Shown here: positions 8,916 to 17,999 of the stretch, piece after piece | Layout: each line of letters starts with the position of its first letter | How positions within the stretch are numbered: the first letter of the stretch is position 1 | DNA from: Cyanobium sp. NIES-981 | Lineage (GTDB): Bacteria > Cyanobacteriota > Cyanobacteriia > PCC-6307 > Cyanobiaceae | Reading direction: 5' to 3' | Length of the DNA stretch: 64,000 bases | Assembly (NCBI GenBank): GCA_945877595.1 | Contig: CAMDVN010000002.1 | Span: 1-64,000, forward strand | Notes under the pieces: model-generated | Seen by the model: the letters and a program-made list of their open reading frames with translations, nothing else | The model's database searches: none | What the model was told of the DNA's origin: nothing | Translations under genes and position numbers: made by a program

Positions 8916-10094
8916 TCAATCCTGCCGAGGCAGTTCAGCCGGTCGTAGTTGCAGCTTGAGCCGACGCTCACCACGACGCACCTCAAGCTCGAGGCCGTCG
9001 CCCACCTTCGACTGGTCGACAGCCAACTGCACTTCGGAGGGATTGTCGACCCTGCGACCGCCCACGGTTTCGATCAGATCACAGCTTTTGAGCCCGCCTT
9101 TGGCAGCGGGGCTCCCCTCCACCACATCGACCACCACCACCCCGTTGACCAGGGGAAGACGGCACTCACTGGTGGTGGCGTTGATCTCACGGGCAAGCTG
9201 GGGAGTGAGGGCCTGGAGTCGCACGCCGATGTAGGGGTGGCTGGCGTAGCCCCTAGCCAGGATCTGGCCGGCGATCACCCGGGCCACATTGATGGGCACC
9301 GCGAAGCTCAGACCGGCGCCGGGGGCTTGGCGAATTGCAGTGTTGATCCCGATCACCTGGCCGCGGTCGTTGATCAGCGGGCCACCGCTGTTGCCTGGAT
9401 TGACCGCCGCATCGGTTTGGATGTAGGGGACACGCTGGCCCTGGCCCACCGCATTGGTGCGCTGGATGGCGCTGATGATGCCGGCGGTCACAGTGTTGTC
9501 AAGGCCAAGGGGGTTGCCGATCGCAATCGCCCACTCACCTGGGCGCACCTTGCCCGAATCGCCCAGGGGAGCCACCGGCAAACGGGTGGCCACCACCTTG
9601 ACCACCGCCACATCGGTGAGCGGATCGCTTCCAAGAACCTTGCCACTGAAAATCCGACCATCTGGCAAGGTCACACTCACCTCAGTGGTGCCTTCGACCA
9701 CGTGGGCATTCGTGAGGATCACTCCATCAGAGCGGGTGATAAAGCCAGATCCCTGACCCTGTTGCTGCTGGATCGACGGCCCGCCGCCAAACAGACCTCC
9801 CAGCGGATTCACCATGCGCTTGGTCGTGTCGATGCGCACCACCGCCGGCCCCACCTTGGCCACCGCATCCACGATCACGTTGCTGCCGGGCTGCAGGGGA
9901 GTGGAGGTGGTGGCATCACTAATCCGAGCCACCTCCTGGGAGGGCCCTGGGCCCGGCCAGCTGGGCAGGCGACCGTTACAAGCGCTGATGGCCACCGCCA
10001 TCAGGGCACCGAGGCCAACCCCACAACAGCGGCGCAGGTGCACAGGGGGGATGGCCATAGCGAGTCTCCTGGGCCAGGTCTGAAGGCGCTTCAT
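8916..10094 (-). CDS. HtrA/Deg family serine protease with PDZ domain
   Basis: A 392-residue envelope protease and chaperone of the HhoA/HhoB/HtrA group, which degrades damaged proteins under light and heat stress. The triad is His131 (TNAHVVEG), Asp161 (LTDVAVV) and Ser236 (GNSGGPL). One PDZ domain follows from about residue 295, with [16 protein letters not shown]. The N-terminus has a hydrophobic stretch ending at Cys39 (VAISAC), so it may be a lipoprotein rather than a soluble periplasmic protein. It shares a 56-bp divergent upstream region with dnaA. Confidence 0.93.
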   Translation of the reverse strand: MKRLQTWPRRLAMAIPPVHLRRCCGVGLGALMAVAISACNGRLPSWPGPGPSQEVARISDATTSTPLQPGSNVIVDAVAKVGPAVVRIDTTKRMVNPLGGLFGGGPSIQQQQGQGSGFITRSDGVILTNAHVVEGTTEVSVTLPDGRIFSGKVLGSDPLTDVAVVKVVATRLPVAPLGDSGKVRPGEWAIAIGNPLGLDNTVTAGIISAIQRTNAVGQGQRVPYIQTDAAVNPGNSGGPLINDRGQVIGINTAIRQAPGAGLSFAVPINVARVIAGQILARGYASHPYIGVRLQALTPQLAREINATTSECRLPLVNGVVVVDVVEGSPAAKGGLKSCDLIETVGGRRVDNPSEVQLAVDQSKVGDGLELEVRRGERRLKLQLRPAELPRQD

Positions 10095-10150
10095 TAAAGA
10101 CGGACCAACGGGGCTTCTCTGCGTATATTCGGCTTTGGCGAAGGTGGTCG
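10095..10150. promoter_or_regulatory. Divergent htrA/dnaA upstream region
   Basis: These 56 bp must hold or adjoin the start signals for both genes. A TATATT at 10124-10129 could be a -10 element for dnaA; a matching -35 is not obvious. I see no DnaA boxes or AT-rich origin-like sequence, so it does not look like a replication origin. Confidence 0.35.
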
Positions 10151-11614
10151 GTGGTGCAGCAGGGAGATCAGCTGTGGCACCAGGTCCAAGAGGAACTCCA
10201 GGCCAACCTCAGCAAACCGACCTTTGAGACCTGGATCCGCCCGGCCCGCTGCTGTGGATTCAGCAACAACCAACTGCACCTGGAGGCCCCCAACAGCTTT
10301 GCCTGCGGCTGGCTGCGCAAGAACTACCTGAGCACCATCGCCGGGGTGGCCAGCGCGATCGCCGGCCACAAAATCGAGGTCACGGTGTTGGCTGCCGAGG
10401 AGGAGGGCACCTCCGCGGTAGGGAGCTCGACTGGCACAACGGCGGGCCTCCCAGCGGGGACATCCACCGGATCGGCAACGCTCAACGGCACCGGTGAGTC
10501 GGCAGCGGTTGGCTCAGCTCGCCAGGCCAGCCACCGTGACCGAAGCGAAGCGCGAGCCTCGGGCGGTACCCCCAGTCGCCTCAACCCGGCACTCAACCCC
10601 CGCTACGTGTTTAACCGTTTCGTGGTGGGCCCAAACAGCCGCATGGCCCACGCCGCAGCCCTCGCGGTGGCCGAAGCACCCGGGCGTGAGTTCAACCCAC
10701 TGTTTCTCTGTGGCGGTGTGGGACTGGGCAAGACCCACCTGATGCAGGCCATCGGCCATTACCGACTCGAAATCGACCCTGGGGCAAAAGTCTTCTATGT
10801 CTCGACCGAAACATTCACCAACGACCTGATCCAGGCGATCCGCAAGGATGGAATGCAGGCCTTCCGCGACCGCTACCGCGCCGCCGATCTAATCCTGGTC
10901 GATGACATCCAATTTATTGAGGGCAAGGAATACACCCAGGAGGAGTTCTTCCACACCTTTAATGCGCTACATGAAGCCGGCCGTCAGGTCGTCATCGCCT
11001 CAGACCGACCCCCCAGCCAGATACCAAGGCTGCAAGAACGACTGATCTCCCGCTTCTCGATGGGCCTGATTGCCGACATTCAAGCCCCCGATCTGGAAAC
11101 CAGGATGGCAATCCTGCACAAGAAAGCTGAACAGGAACAAATGAGCCTGCCAAGGGAACTGATCCAGTTCATCGCCGGTCGATTCACCTCCAACATTCGC
11201 GAACTCGAAGGAGCACTCACCCGCGCCGTGGCCTTTGCATCGATCACCGGACTACCAATGACCGTTGAATCGGTTGCCCCGATGCTGGATCCAGGCGGTG
11301 CTGATGTAGCGGTCACTCCCCAGCAGGTCCTCGACAAGGTCTCCGAGGTGTTTGGAGTGGGCAGCGACGAAATGCGGAGCGCCAGTCGCAAACGCAATGT
11401 GAGCCAAGCGCGGCAGGTTGGCATGTACCTGATGCGCCAGAGCACCAACCTTTCGCTGCCGCGTATCGGTGAGGCCTTCGGCGGAAAAGACCACTCCACC
11501 GTGATGTATGCGGTGGAACAAGTCGATAAAAAACTAAGTATTGATCCTACCCTCTCTCGCCAAGTGCAACAGGTACGTGATCTGCTTCAAATTGATTCCC
11601 GCAAACGCAAATAG
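10151..11614 (+). CDS. dnaA: Chromosomal replication initiator DnaA
   Basis: A 487-residue AAA+ initiator. Domain I is at the N-terminus ([20 protein letters not shown]). A Gly/Ser/Thr-rich linker of about 65 residues follows. Domain III has Walker [10 protein letters not shown] (about 187-195), Walker [10 protein letters not shown] and sensor motifs. Domain IV carries the DNA-binding signature [16 protein letters not shown]. The start is GTG at 10151, with a second GTG at 10154. dnaN and an origin are not adjacent. Confidence 0.97.
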   Translation: MVQQGDQLWHQVQEELQANLSKPTFETWIRPARCCGFSNNQLHLEAPNSFACGWLRKNYLSTIAGVASAIAGHKIEVTVLAAEEEGTSAVGSSTGTTAGLPAGTSTGSATLNGTGESAAVGSARQASHRDRSEARASGGTPSRLNPALNPRYVFNRFVVGPNSRMAHAAALAVAEAPGREFNPLFLCGGVGLGKTHLMQAIGHYRLEIDPGAKVFYVSTETFTNDLIQAIRKDGMQAFRDRYRAADLILVDDIQFIEGKEYTQEEFFHTFNALHEAGRQVVIASDRPPSQIPRLQERLISRFSMGLIADIQAPDLETRMAILHKKAEQEQMSLPRELIQFIAGRFTSNIRELEGALTRAVAFASITGLPMTVESVAPMLDPGGADVAVTPQQVLDKVSEVFGVGSDEMRSASRKRNVSQARQVGMYLMRQSTNLSLPRIGEAFGGKDHSTVMYAVEQVDKKLSIDPTLSRQVQQVRDLLQIDSRKRK

Positions 11615-11629
11615 AAAGAAACAGCCAAA

Positions 11630-11684
11630 CTGAAGTCAGACCATGCGACTTCAGTGGATGCGACATCAGTGGATGCGACTTCAG
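11630..11684. repeat. 15-bp tandem repeat with inverted arm between dnaA and cbbX
   Basis: The unit ATGCGACTTCAGTGG occurs at 11643-11657, again with one change at 11658-11672, and as a 12-nt partial at 11673-11684. CTGAAGTC at 11630-11637 is complementary to GACTTCAG at 11647-11654 and again to the last copy, so alternative hairpins can form. It lies between the 3' ends of dnaA and cbbX and overlaps the cbbX stop, and may act as a transcript end. Confidence 0.75.
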
Positions 11685-12634
11685 CCCAGCGGTTGGGCTG
11701 GATCAAGACCCTCAAGCTCCCCAGCAAAAACCCGACTAGCCATAATATCTTCAGCCTCGATCGTCATCAGATCGAGCTTGGTCAGGGGGCTCCCCATGCG
11801 AGCAAACAGCCTGCCAGCCTGACGCATCCGAGCTCGATCAATCGCATTACGAATCGAACGCGCGTTGGCAAAGAAGGGAAGCTGCATCCGCCTCTTGATG
11901 TAATCGCGAAAGGCAGCTGTGGCCTCGTCACTAAATCGATAGTGTTCATCGGCGAGGATAAGGCGCGCAATCGTTAGCAGCTCATCGCTACTGTAATCTG
12001 GAAAGTCGATATGATTAGCAACACGGGACGAGAGGCCCGGGTTTGACTGGTAGAAGACATCCATGCGATCTTTATAACCAGCAAAGATAACGACAAGGTC
12101 GTCTCGATTGCTCTCCATCACCTGGAGAAGAATTTCAATAGCCTCAGCACCATAATCACGTTCATTCTCAGGTCGATAAAGATAATAAGCTTCATCGATG
12201 AATAAGACGCCACCAATCGCCTTTTTAAGCATCTCACGCGTTTTGGGTGCCGTATGGCCGATGTACTGCCCAACCAAATCATCGCGAGTTGCGGTGACTA
12301 CGTGGCCCTTGCGCACATAACCAAGCCCGTGGAGGATCTTGCTCATGCGCGCCGCCACGGTGGTCTTACCGGTGCCCGGTCTCCCCGTGAATGACATGTG
12401 CAAACTCGGGGGGGTGGTGGAAAGACCAACCTGCTGACGGGCCCGATCCACCACAAGCAAGGCAGCAATCTCACGGATGCGAGCCTTGACCGGCTTCAGC
12501 CCGACCAGCTCCCGATCCAACTGATCCAGCATGGCCTGAATTCCGGCCCCCTCGTAGGCCTCCTGCAGGTTGATTTCAGTCTCGGTGGTGACGGTAAAGA
12601 CCACCGGATCAACGCCCTCAGCAGCGGGGGCCAT
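11681..12634 (-). CDS. cbbX: CbbX-type AAA+ Rubisco activase
   Basis: A 317-residue AAA+ protein of the CbbX family, which frees red-type/Form I Rubisco from inhibitory sugar phosphates. Walker A is GRPGTGKT (84-91) and Walker [10 protein letters not shown] (141-149). The pore-loop region lies around [15 protein letters not shown], and an Arg-finger segment is NPGLSSRV. Being the last gene of the carboxysome unit supports a Rubisco role. It overlaps the acRAF gene by one base. Experimental activase data come mainly from red-type enzymes, so activity on this Form IA Rubisco is inference. Confidence 0.92.
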   Translation of the reverse strand: MAPAAEGVDPVVFTVTTETEINLQEAYEGAGIQAMLDQLDRELVGLKPVKARIREIAALLVVDRARQQVGLSTTPPSLHMSFTGRPGTGKTTVAARMSKILHGLGYVRKGHVVTATRDDLVGQYIGHTAPKTREMLKKAIGGVLFIDEAYYLYRPENERDYGAEAIEILLQVMESNRDDLVVIFAGYKDRMDVFYQSNPGLSSRVANHIDFPDYSSDELLTIARLILADEHYRFSDEATAAFRDYIKRRMQLPFFANARSIRNAIDRARMRQAGRLFARMGSPLTKLDLMTIEAEDIMASRVFAGELEGLDPAQPLG

Positions 12635-12894
12635 TAGGGATCCAGGAGGGCGTCGATGGCAGCCGCAAACGCCTGCTCCGCTGGTCCCACAGGAACGTCG
12701 TCGACTTCTGGACGCACGGTCAGATTGACATAGGTGCGACCAAAACTAATGTCGGCAAAGCGCTGCTCAGTTTCTGAGAGGGCATTGAGACGTTCAAGGA
12801 ACTCGCGGGTAGCTTGATAATCGTCAAATTCAAGGCGACGCTCCAGGCGTTCTGCCTGGTCAGGTTTAGGCCGCGGGGTCCAGGGCTGATTCAT
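12634..12894 (-). CDS. acRAF: Alpha-carboxysome Rubisco assembly factor acRAF (PCD-like)
   Basis: An 86-residue protein of the pterin-4a-carbinolamine dehydratase fold, with [19 protein letters not shown] and [10 protein letters not shown]. In true dehydratases the middle motif carries paired histidines; here the equivalent stretch is EQRFADISF with none, so dehydratase activity is unlikely. This is the known pattern of the alpha-carboxysome Rubisco assembly factor. Its position directly before cbbX, in the same unit as Rubisco, supports the call. It starts about 9 bp after the chpX stop. Confidence 0.88.
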   Translation of the reverse strand: MNQPWTPRPKPDQAERLERRLEFDDYQATREFLERLNALSETEQRFADISFGRTYVNLTVRPEVDDVPVGPAEQAFAAAIDALLDP

Positions 12895-12903
12895 AGCAAG
12901 AAT

Positions 12904-14058
12904 TTAATCGAGCCCCTGGGCACCCAAGCAGTCAGTGCGAGCGGTGACCAGGCGACTCGCCCAAGCGGCGGCGTAAGCCTTGTTGGCCCGCTGCTCATCG
13001 GGTGCCTGGGTGGTGAGGGAGTAGGGCATCGTGCCAGCGATGGCGGCGTTCGTCACACAAAACATTGATTTCTGAAAACTGGAGCAAATCTTGACCCGTA
13101 CATCCCCTTCGCCACGGCCGCAGTCGCGATACCACGCATGCAAAGGCTCTGGCAGATGGCGAAACATGTCCTGCATCAGCAAGCTAGGAGGAATGCCAGC
13201 ACCCATGCTGGGCAATGGGTCGGCAAAGAGAGCGCCATAGGTGAAACGAGCCTGATCAGGTGAAATCTGCTGGGCTTGAGCATTGAAGCTAACGGTCCCA
13301 AGGAAAGGCATTCCACGCAGGAACACTGCTTCCACATAGGGAACAGCCACGTCAGCTAAAAAAGTGAGTCCGGCATCGGGTGGCAAGACCCAGTAATGCT
13401 CACCAGCCACCATCACGCCATAGGTGATCGGGTTACCGGCGGCATTCACAAGACCCACTTTGATGAACTCAACAACGTCCACGATGGATTGAACCTCACC
13501 ACTGCGCTCAGCATTGGCCAGATCTATGAACAGATCACTCATGACCCGCCAAAACTGGCCTAAGGCATGGGTCGTGGCAGCCGAACGAATCAATTCAGGT
13601 AGAAAATCGCGAAAAATGGGATCCAACAGGGCCAGCAGAGGGTCTCGCGCACGCTTGCGGGCAATGATCGCCTCACAGGATGCACTGAAAGTGTCAGAGT
13701 CAAGGTAAGCATCAAGGCCTCCCGTGCCATGCCAAAACATAGCCTTCTGACAATACTCAGCGTATTCAAAATTAAGCCGATCATGGATCAAATGACGCCA
13801 TATTTTTGCTGGGCTTAGATCACCATCGAGAAATTTAAAAACTGGAAAAGGATTAAGGAATTGCTGCTCAGCCTGATAGATCAAATTGATGCTGTAGGCA
13901 TCCAGGACCTCGCCGTAGCTTTCGAGCACCCCAACCACTTCCAGCAAGTGGTTGGCACCCTCAGCCAAAAGGGTTTCACCGGCCAAAAGACGGCGCTCGA
14001 GCTCCTCAGCGGTGGGCATGCCACCGCCAAAGACAAGATCAGCTGAAATGACAGGCAT
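12904..14058 (-). CDS. chpX: CO2 hydration protein ChpX (CupB), NDH-1MS'-type
   Basis: A 384-residue CO2 hydration protein that works with NdhD4/NdhF4 on thylakoid NDH-1 complexes, converting CO2 to bicarbonate coupled to electron transfer. Family stretches include NLIYQAEQQFLNPFPVFKF, HDRLNFEYAEYCQKAMFWHG and SFQKSMFCVTNAAI. Conserved His and Cys residues that may bind zinc are present. It is assigned to the constitutive CupB group rather than CupA because the partner genes look like ndhD4 and ndhF4. The ATG overlaps the ndhD4 stop by one base (TAATG). Confidence 0.93.
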   Translation of the reverse strand: MPVISADLVFGGGMPTAEELERRLLAGETLLAEGANHLLEVVGVLESYGEVLDAYSINLIYQAEQQFLNPFPVFKFLDGDLSPAKIWRHLIHDRLNFEYAEYCQKAMFWHGTGGLDAYLDSDTFSASCEAIIARKRARDPLLALLDPIFRDFLPELIRSAATTHALGQFWRVMSDLFIDLANAERSGEVQSIVDVVEFIKVGLVNAAGNPITYGVMVAGEHYWVLPPDAGLTFLADVAVPYVEAVFLRGMPFLGTVSFNAQAQQISPDQARFTYGALFADPLPSMGAGIPPSLLMQDMFRHLPEPLHAWYRDCGRGEGDVRVKICSSFQKSMFCVTNAAIAGTMPYSLTTQAPDEQRANKAYAAAWASRLVTARTDCLGAQGLD

Positions 14059-15566
14059 TAGCCCACACCCCCAAGTCCAGAAGCAAGGGCGGTGGTGGTG
14101 GCCTCACTGAAGTGTCCAAGTACCACAGGCACCAACCCCAAAACCACCACAGCCACACTCAGGGCCAAAGCGGGAAAGGTTTCGCGTGGAGCCACAGCAG
14201 CAAGCCGAATGTCGAGACGTGCATCGGCCACGGGATCACTGGGCGGGGTAATGGCCAACCGCCCAAAAAAGGCACGGTTAACGAGCAGGAGAAAGTAAAC
14301 GGCTGTTAAACCGGAGGCCACCATGCTGATCAGGGTGGCCACTGGGAAAGCAACGATACTGCCGCGGAAAACCAAGAATTCTGAGATAAACCCAGCCATC
14401 CCAGGCATGCCAGCACTCGCCATCACACCCACAATCATCAGCGAACCCGTAAGCGGGAGCCCCCGCTCAGGGTTAAGCAAACCACGCAGCACATCTAGGT
14501 CGCGGGTTCCAGTCTTTCGATAGACAGTACCTACAAGCAGAAAGAGCAACGCCGAGATCAAACCATGGCTAACCATCTGAAAAACAGCACCGAGCATGCT
14601 CACCGGCGTGGCAGCTGCAGCTGCGAGCAAGATATAGCCCATGTGGCCAACCGAGCTATAGGCGACCATGCGCTTCATATCGCGCTGGGCGATTGCAGCA
14701 AGGGAGCCATAGACGACTGAAATCGCAGCCCAAATGGCAAGCCACGGAGCGATCAATGCCCAAGCATCTGGAAATAAGCCAAGGCCAAAACGCAACAGTC
14801 CATAGGTGCCCAGTTTCAGCAATACCCCAGCCAGTAAAACCGAGACAGGGGTTGAGGCCTGAGTGTGGGCATCTGGCAACCAGGTGTGAAAAGGAACCAA
14901 AGGAATCTTGATGCCAAAGCCGATCAAAAGAGCAACCAACAGCACCAGCTGACTACCCATTGCCAGACGCTCACCATCGAGGGGCGTGAGGCTGAAATCA
15001 ACAGAGCCGGTGAGCAGGGCCAGGCCAAGAAAAGCTCCTAGAATTAAAACTCCAGAAACGGCTGTGAAGATAAGGAATTTAGTGGCTGCGTAGGCTCGCT
15101 CGGAACCACCCCAGACAGAAATCAACAGCCAAAGTGGAATCAGCTCAAGCTCATAGAAAAGAAAAAATAAGAGAAGATTTTGTGCCAAAAAGGCACCATT
15201 TACAGCGCCACTGATCAACAGCAACATTGCAAAATAGATGCGTGGCCGCTTGTCAATATCCCGTGTAATCACCGCCGATACGAGGGTGAGGGCTGCATTG
15301 ATCAGCACCAAGGGAAGGGAGAGCCCATCGACTCCGAGACTATAATTAAGGCCAATATTAGGAACCCAATTGTGCAGCTCCTGCAGCTGCATTCCCGGCA
15401 TGGCAGGATCGAAAAGACCAGCCATGACCAAACTCAGAATCAGCTGAAAGACCAGCACCACAATGGTGACGTTCCGCATCCGCAGGGGTGGGGGGGAACC
15501 CGGCCACAACAGCAGAACAAAACTGCCAACAATCGGCACCATCACCAGGAGAGTAAGCAGGGGCAT
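14058..15566 (-). CDS. ndhD4: NADH dehydrogenase-like subunit NdhD4
   Basis: A 502-residue multi-helix antiporter-like subunit of the CO2-uptake NDH-1 complex. Complex I NuoM/NdhD features are visible: the helix-5 Glu in LLFFLFYELELIPLWLLI, the conserved Lys in GIKIPLVPFHTWLPDAHTQA, and HMGYILLAAAAATP followed by a His-containing HGLISALLFLLVG helix. About 14 helices are expected. It lies between ndhF4 and chpX with one-base overlaps on both sides, an arrangement specific to CO2-uptake rather than respiratory NDH-1. Confidence 0.93.
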   Translation of the reverse strand: MPLLTLLVMVPIVGSFVLLLWPGSPPPLRMRNVTIVVLVFQLILSLVMAGLFDPAMPGMQLQELHNWVPNIGLNYSLGVDGLSLPLVLINAALTLVSAVITRDIDKRPRIYFAMLLLISGAVNGAFLAQNLLLFFLFYELELIPLWLLISVWGGSERAYAATKFLIFTAVSGVLILGAFLGLALLTGSVDFSLTPLDGERLAMGSQLVLLVALLIGFGIKIPLVPFHTWLPDAHTQASTPVSVLLAGVLLKLGTYGLLRFGLGLFPDAWALIAPWLAIWAAISVVYGSLAAIAQRDMKRMVAYSSVGHMGYILLAAAAATPVSMLGAVFQMVSHGLISALLFLLVGTVYRKTGTRDLDVLRGLLNPERGLPLTGSLMIVGVMASAGMPGMAGFISEFLVFRGSIVAFPVATLISMVASGLTAVYFLLLVNRAFFGRLAITPPSDPVADARLDIRLAAVAPRETFPALALSVAVVVLGLVPVVLGHFSEATTTALASGLGGVG

Positions 15567-17434
15567 CAGCTGATACCCGCCTGGCCAAGCCAGCTCAGAC
15601 CCGAAAGAAGAAGCACAATGGCAGCAATAACCGTCAAGACGTAGGTTTGGAGTTGGCCACTGACACTGAGCTTAAGATTTTCAGCGCTATCAATTGAAAG
15701 GCGACCGAGCCCATTGACAACACCGTTAACAACGATCTGGTCAAACCAATCAGTAGCTCTAGCCAGACCAGCCACAAACGCCACAATCGTTGCCCGATAG
15801 ATTCGTTCGGTATAGAAGTCTGCAGCCAAAAGATCCTGAATAGCCCGCAGTGGCTTAAGCCGCGAACGAGACCAGAACTGGTCGAGGGGCAGCATCGTGC
15901 CAATCACAACACCAGTAGCTCCACTACCGACCAGCAGGAGACCCACAATCCATGAAAAGTCGGCAATCCCAGGGACCGGATCAATTCTCTGCATCAGTAG
16001 GGGGGTCAGCAGCACCAGGACGGTCAGGCTGACCATCGGTAACGCCATCAACCAATTGACTTCAGGCGCACGACGGGTTTTTGGATGGGGAGCACCCAGA
16101 AAAATTGAACGAAATACCCGTGTGAGGTTGACAGCCGTCAGAAGATTGGTAATCAAAAACACCGCTGCAAACAAAGGGCTGACTGGAGCCAGACTTTGTA
16201 CCAGCAACCCAAAAGACCAGAAACAGCCGAGGGGCAGTAGTCCCACCAGTCCTGCAGCTGCAACCAAATAGGCAGTGGTGGTGGCGGGCATGCGGGAGCC
16301 AAGGCCACTGAGCTCGGTAAGATCCTGACAATTGGTGGTGGCAATCACACTGCCAACGCTCATGAACAACAGGGCCTTGGCGAGCCCGTGAGCCAGAAGC
16401 AACAACAGGGCCAAAGACGGCCGTTCAAGGGCAATCGCAATGAACACCAACCCTAAGTAGGAGGTGGTGGAATAGGAGAACGCACGTTTAAGGTCAACCT
16501 GAGCCAGAGCGACCAAGCCTCCAGCCACTGCACTAATCGCACCCACCACCAAAAGCACGGTGTTAACCACGGGTGAAAAGCGAAGTAGCGGCATCACCTT
16601 CAGCAGCACCAAAGCACCTGCAGTGACGACCACCGAATTGCGAAGAATGGATGCCGGATTAGGGCCCTCCATGGCCTCATCAAGCCAGAGGTGCATCGGG
16701 AACTGGGCACACTTTCCCATTGGACCCGCAATCAAGCCAAGCCCGAGCAAGGTGGCGCCCAATGAGCTGAGCCGTCCATCGGCATGGGCCTCGGCCGACC
16801 AGCGATACAAATCGCTGAATTCCATCGAACCAGCCCAAGCCGAGAGTGCAACCACTCCCATCAACAGCAAGAGATCGCCGACCCGCTTGGTGAGAAAAGC
16901 ATCGCGGGCTGCAGTGACCACGAGGGGCTGGGCATACCAAAAGCCAACCAGCAGGTAGGTCGAAAGCGTGAGCATTTCCAGCAAGAAGTAGCTCATCAGC
17001 AAATTGCTGCTGAGTACGACCCCCGCGAGAGCCCCTTCAAAAAAACCAACCAGCGCATAGAAACGCGCCAACGACCACTCCTTATCCAAGTAACCGAGGG
17101 CAAATACCTGGGCCACCAAGCTCAAGAAGGTAACCAGCTCAACTGCAGCCAGGTTGGTGAGGGAGAGGTCGAAACCAATCCTGAGCTGCAGATCGGCAAC
17201 CTCAAACCAAGGGAAAGAGATGTGCTGGGGTCCCCCCTGCTGAACGAGACGCATGATCCAGCTGCCGTGCAACACGGCGAGGAGGGTCACAAGCAGATTG
17301 AGGTAAGCCGCAGGCCGGGGTCCATTGCGCTTGATCCAGCCCGAAGCCCAGGGCAACGACAGCACCATGCCGCTGAACCCGTACAGGGGAATCAGCCAGA
17401 CCAGCTGGATCGGCAGGGGGAGGGAATCAGACAA
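15566..17434 (-). CDS. ndhF4: NADH dehydrogenase-like subunit NdhF4
   Basis: A 622-residue NuoL/NdhF-type membrane subunit of the CO2-uptake NDH-1 complex. Diagnostic stretches include LMSYFLLEMLTLSTYLLVGFW with the helix-5 Glu, the Lys in MGKCAQFPMHLWLDEAMEGP, and DLKRAFSYSTTSYLGLVF. The last helix lies near the C-terminus. It opens the ndhF4-ndhD4-chpX trio, and its TGA overlaps the ndhD4 ATG. It starts about 92 bp after the bacterioferritin-like gene in the same direction, so it may be part of the long carboxysome transcript or have its own promoter there. Confidence 0.93.
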   Translation of the reverse strand: MSDSLPLPIQLVWLIPLYGFSGMVLSLPWASGWIKRNGPRPAAYLNLLVTLLAVLHGSWIMRLVQQGGPQHISFPWFEVADLQLRIGFDLSLTNLAAVELVTFLSLVAQVFALGYLDKEWSLARFYALVGFFEGALAGVVLSSNLLMSYFLLEMLTLSTYLLVGFWYAQPLVVTAARDAFLTKRVGDLLLLMGVVALSAWAGSMEFSDLYRWSAEAHADGRLSSLGATLLGLGLIAGPMGKCAQFPMHLWLDEAMEGPNPASILRNSVVVTAGALVLLKVMPLLRFSPVVNTVLLVVGAISAVAGGLVALAQVDLKRAFSYSTTSYLGLVFIAIALERPSLALLLLLAHGLAKALLFMSVGSVIATTNCQDLTELSGLGSRMPATTTAYLVAAAGLVGLLPLGCFWSFGLLVQSLAPVSPLFAAVFLITNLLTAVNLTRVFRSIFLGAPHPKTRRAPEVNWLMALPMVSLTVLVLLTPLLMQRIDPVPGIADFSWIVGLLLVGSGATGVVIGTMLPLDQFWSRSRLKPLRAIQDLLAADFYTERIYRATIVAFVAGLARATDWFDQIVVNGVVNGLGRLSIDSAENLKLSVSGQLQTYVLTVIAAIVLLLSGLSWLGQAGIS

Positions 17435-17526
17435 GGGGGGTGAGGGGTGTCGTCGGTCAGCTCAAAACAGAGCTGCACGCTCCTGCCGGCGCTAAAAATC
17501 GAGGGGCAAGGGCAAAGGAAGTGCGC

Positions 17527-17994
17527 CTAAAAGGTGGCACGTTGATCACGGACCCTGTGGTGGACACCAAGAGTGGCGAGCCACTGGGCTAGATCCTCGC
17601 CATGAAGTTGTTCTTCACTCCAGAGTTGGCGGAAGAATGCCTCATTGGCGGAATCACCGATCAGCACACAGAAACGAAAGGCTTCGGCGTAATGCTTGAT
17701 CAAACTATCTTCTAGTAAGGCATTTTGACGCAGCAACCCAACGAGATCGGGAGCGTGAGCTACAGGCCTGAGTTGGGAGGCGGCCGGAGCCACCCCCAGT
17801 TGCAACATGCGGTTGATGATGGTCTCGGCGTGCTGCATCTCCTCGACAGTGTCCTGGCGAAACCGCGTGGCAGCAGTTTGATCGCCCCAGAGCTCCACTA
17901 GGGAGCTCTGGGTCATGTACTGCTGTACCGCTGAGAATTCGAGGCTCAAAGCGCGACCGAGATACCCCAGGACGCGCGGATGAACGGCGCCCAT
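17527..17994 (-). CDS. Bacterioferritin-like diiron protein in the carboxysome operon
   Basis: A 155-residue four-helix ferritin-like protein. Candidate metal ligands are the Glu in SLEFSAVQQY (helix A), the EEMQHAE motif (helix B), the Glu in ALLEDSLIKHY (helix C) and EEQLHGED (helix D), the usual ferritin/bacterioferritin pattern. It starts 5 bp after the csoS1E-like gene, so it is cotranscribed. Alpha-carboxysome clusters often carry a gene of this kind; its role is unknown, with iron storage or redox protection as guesses. Confidence 0.85.
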   Translation of the reverse strand: MGAVHPRVLGYLGRALSLEFSAVQQYMTQSSLVELWGDQTAATRFRQDTVEEMQHAETIINRMLQLGVAPAASQLRPVAHAPDLVGLLRQNALLEDSLIKHYAEAFRFCVLIGDSANEAFFRQLWSEEQLHGEDLAQWLATLGVHHRVRDQRATF

Positions 17995-17999
17995 GGGAA

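Noticed and set aside
8949..10097. 382-codon open frame on the plus strand
   Set aside because: Full antisense shadow of the HtrA protease, whose catalytic triad and PDZ domain are clear.
10095..10150. Replication origin next to dnaA
   Set aside because: The gap is only 56 bp, not AT-rich, without visible DnaA boxes, and dnaN is not adjacent.
12634..12894. Active pterin-4a-carbinolamine dehydratase
   Set aside because: The catalytic His pair is missing and the gene sits in the carboxysome unit, so acRAF is the better call.
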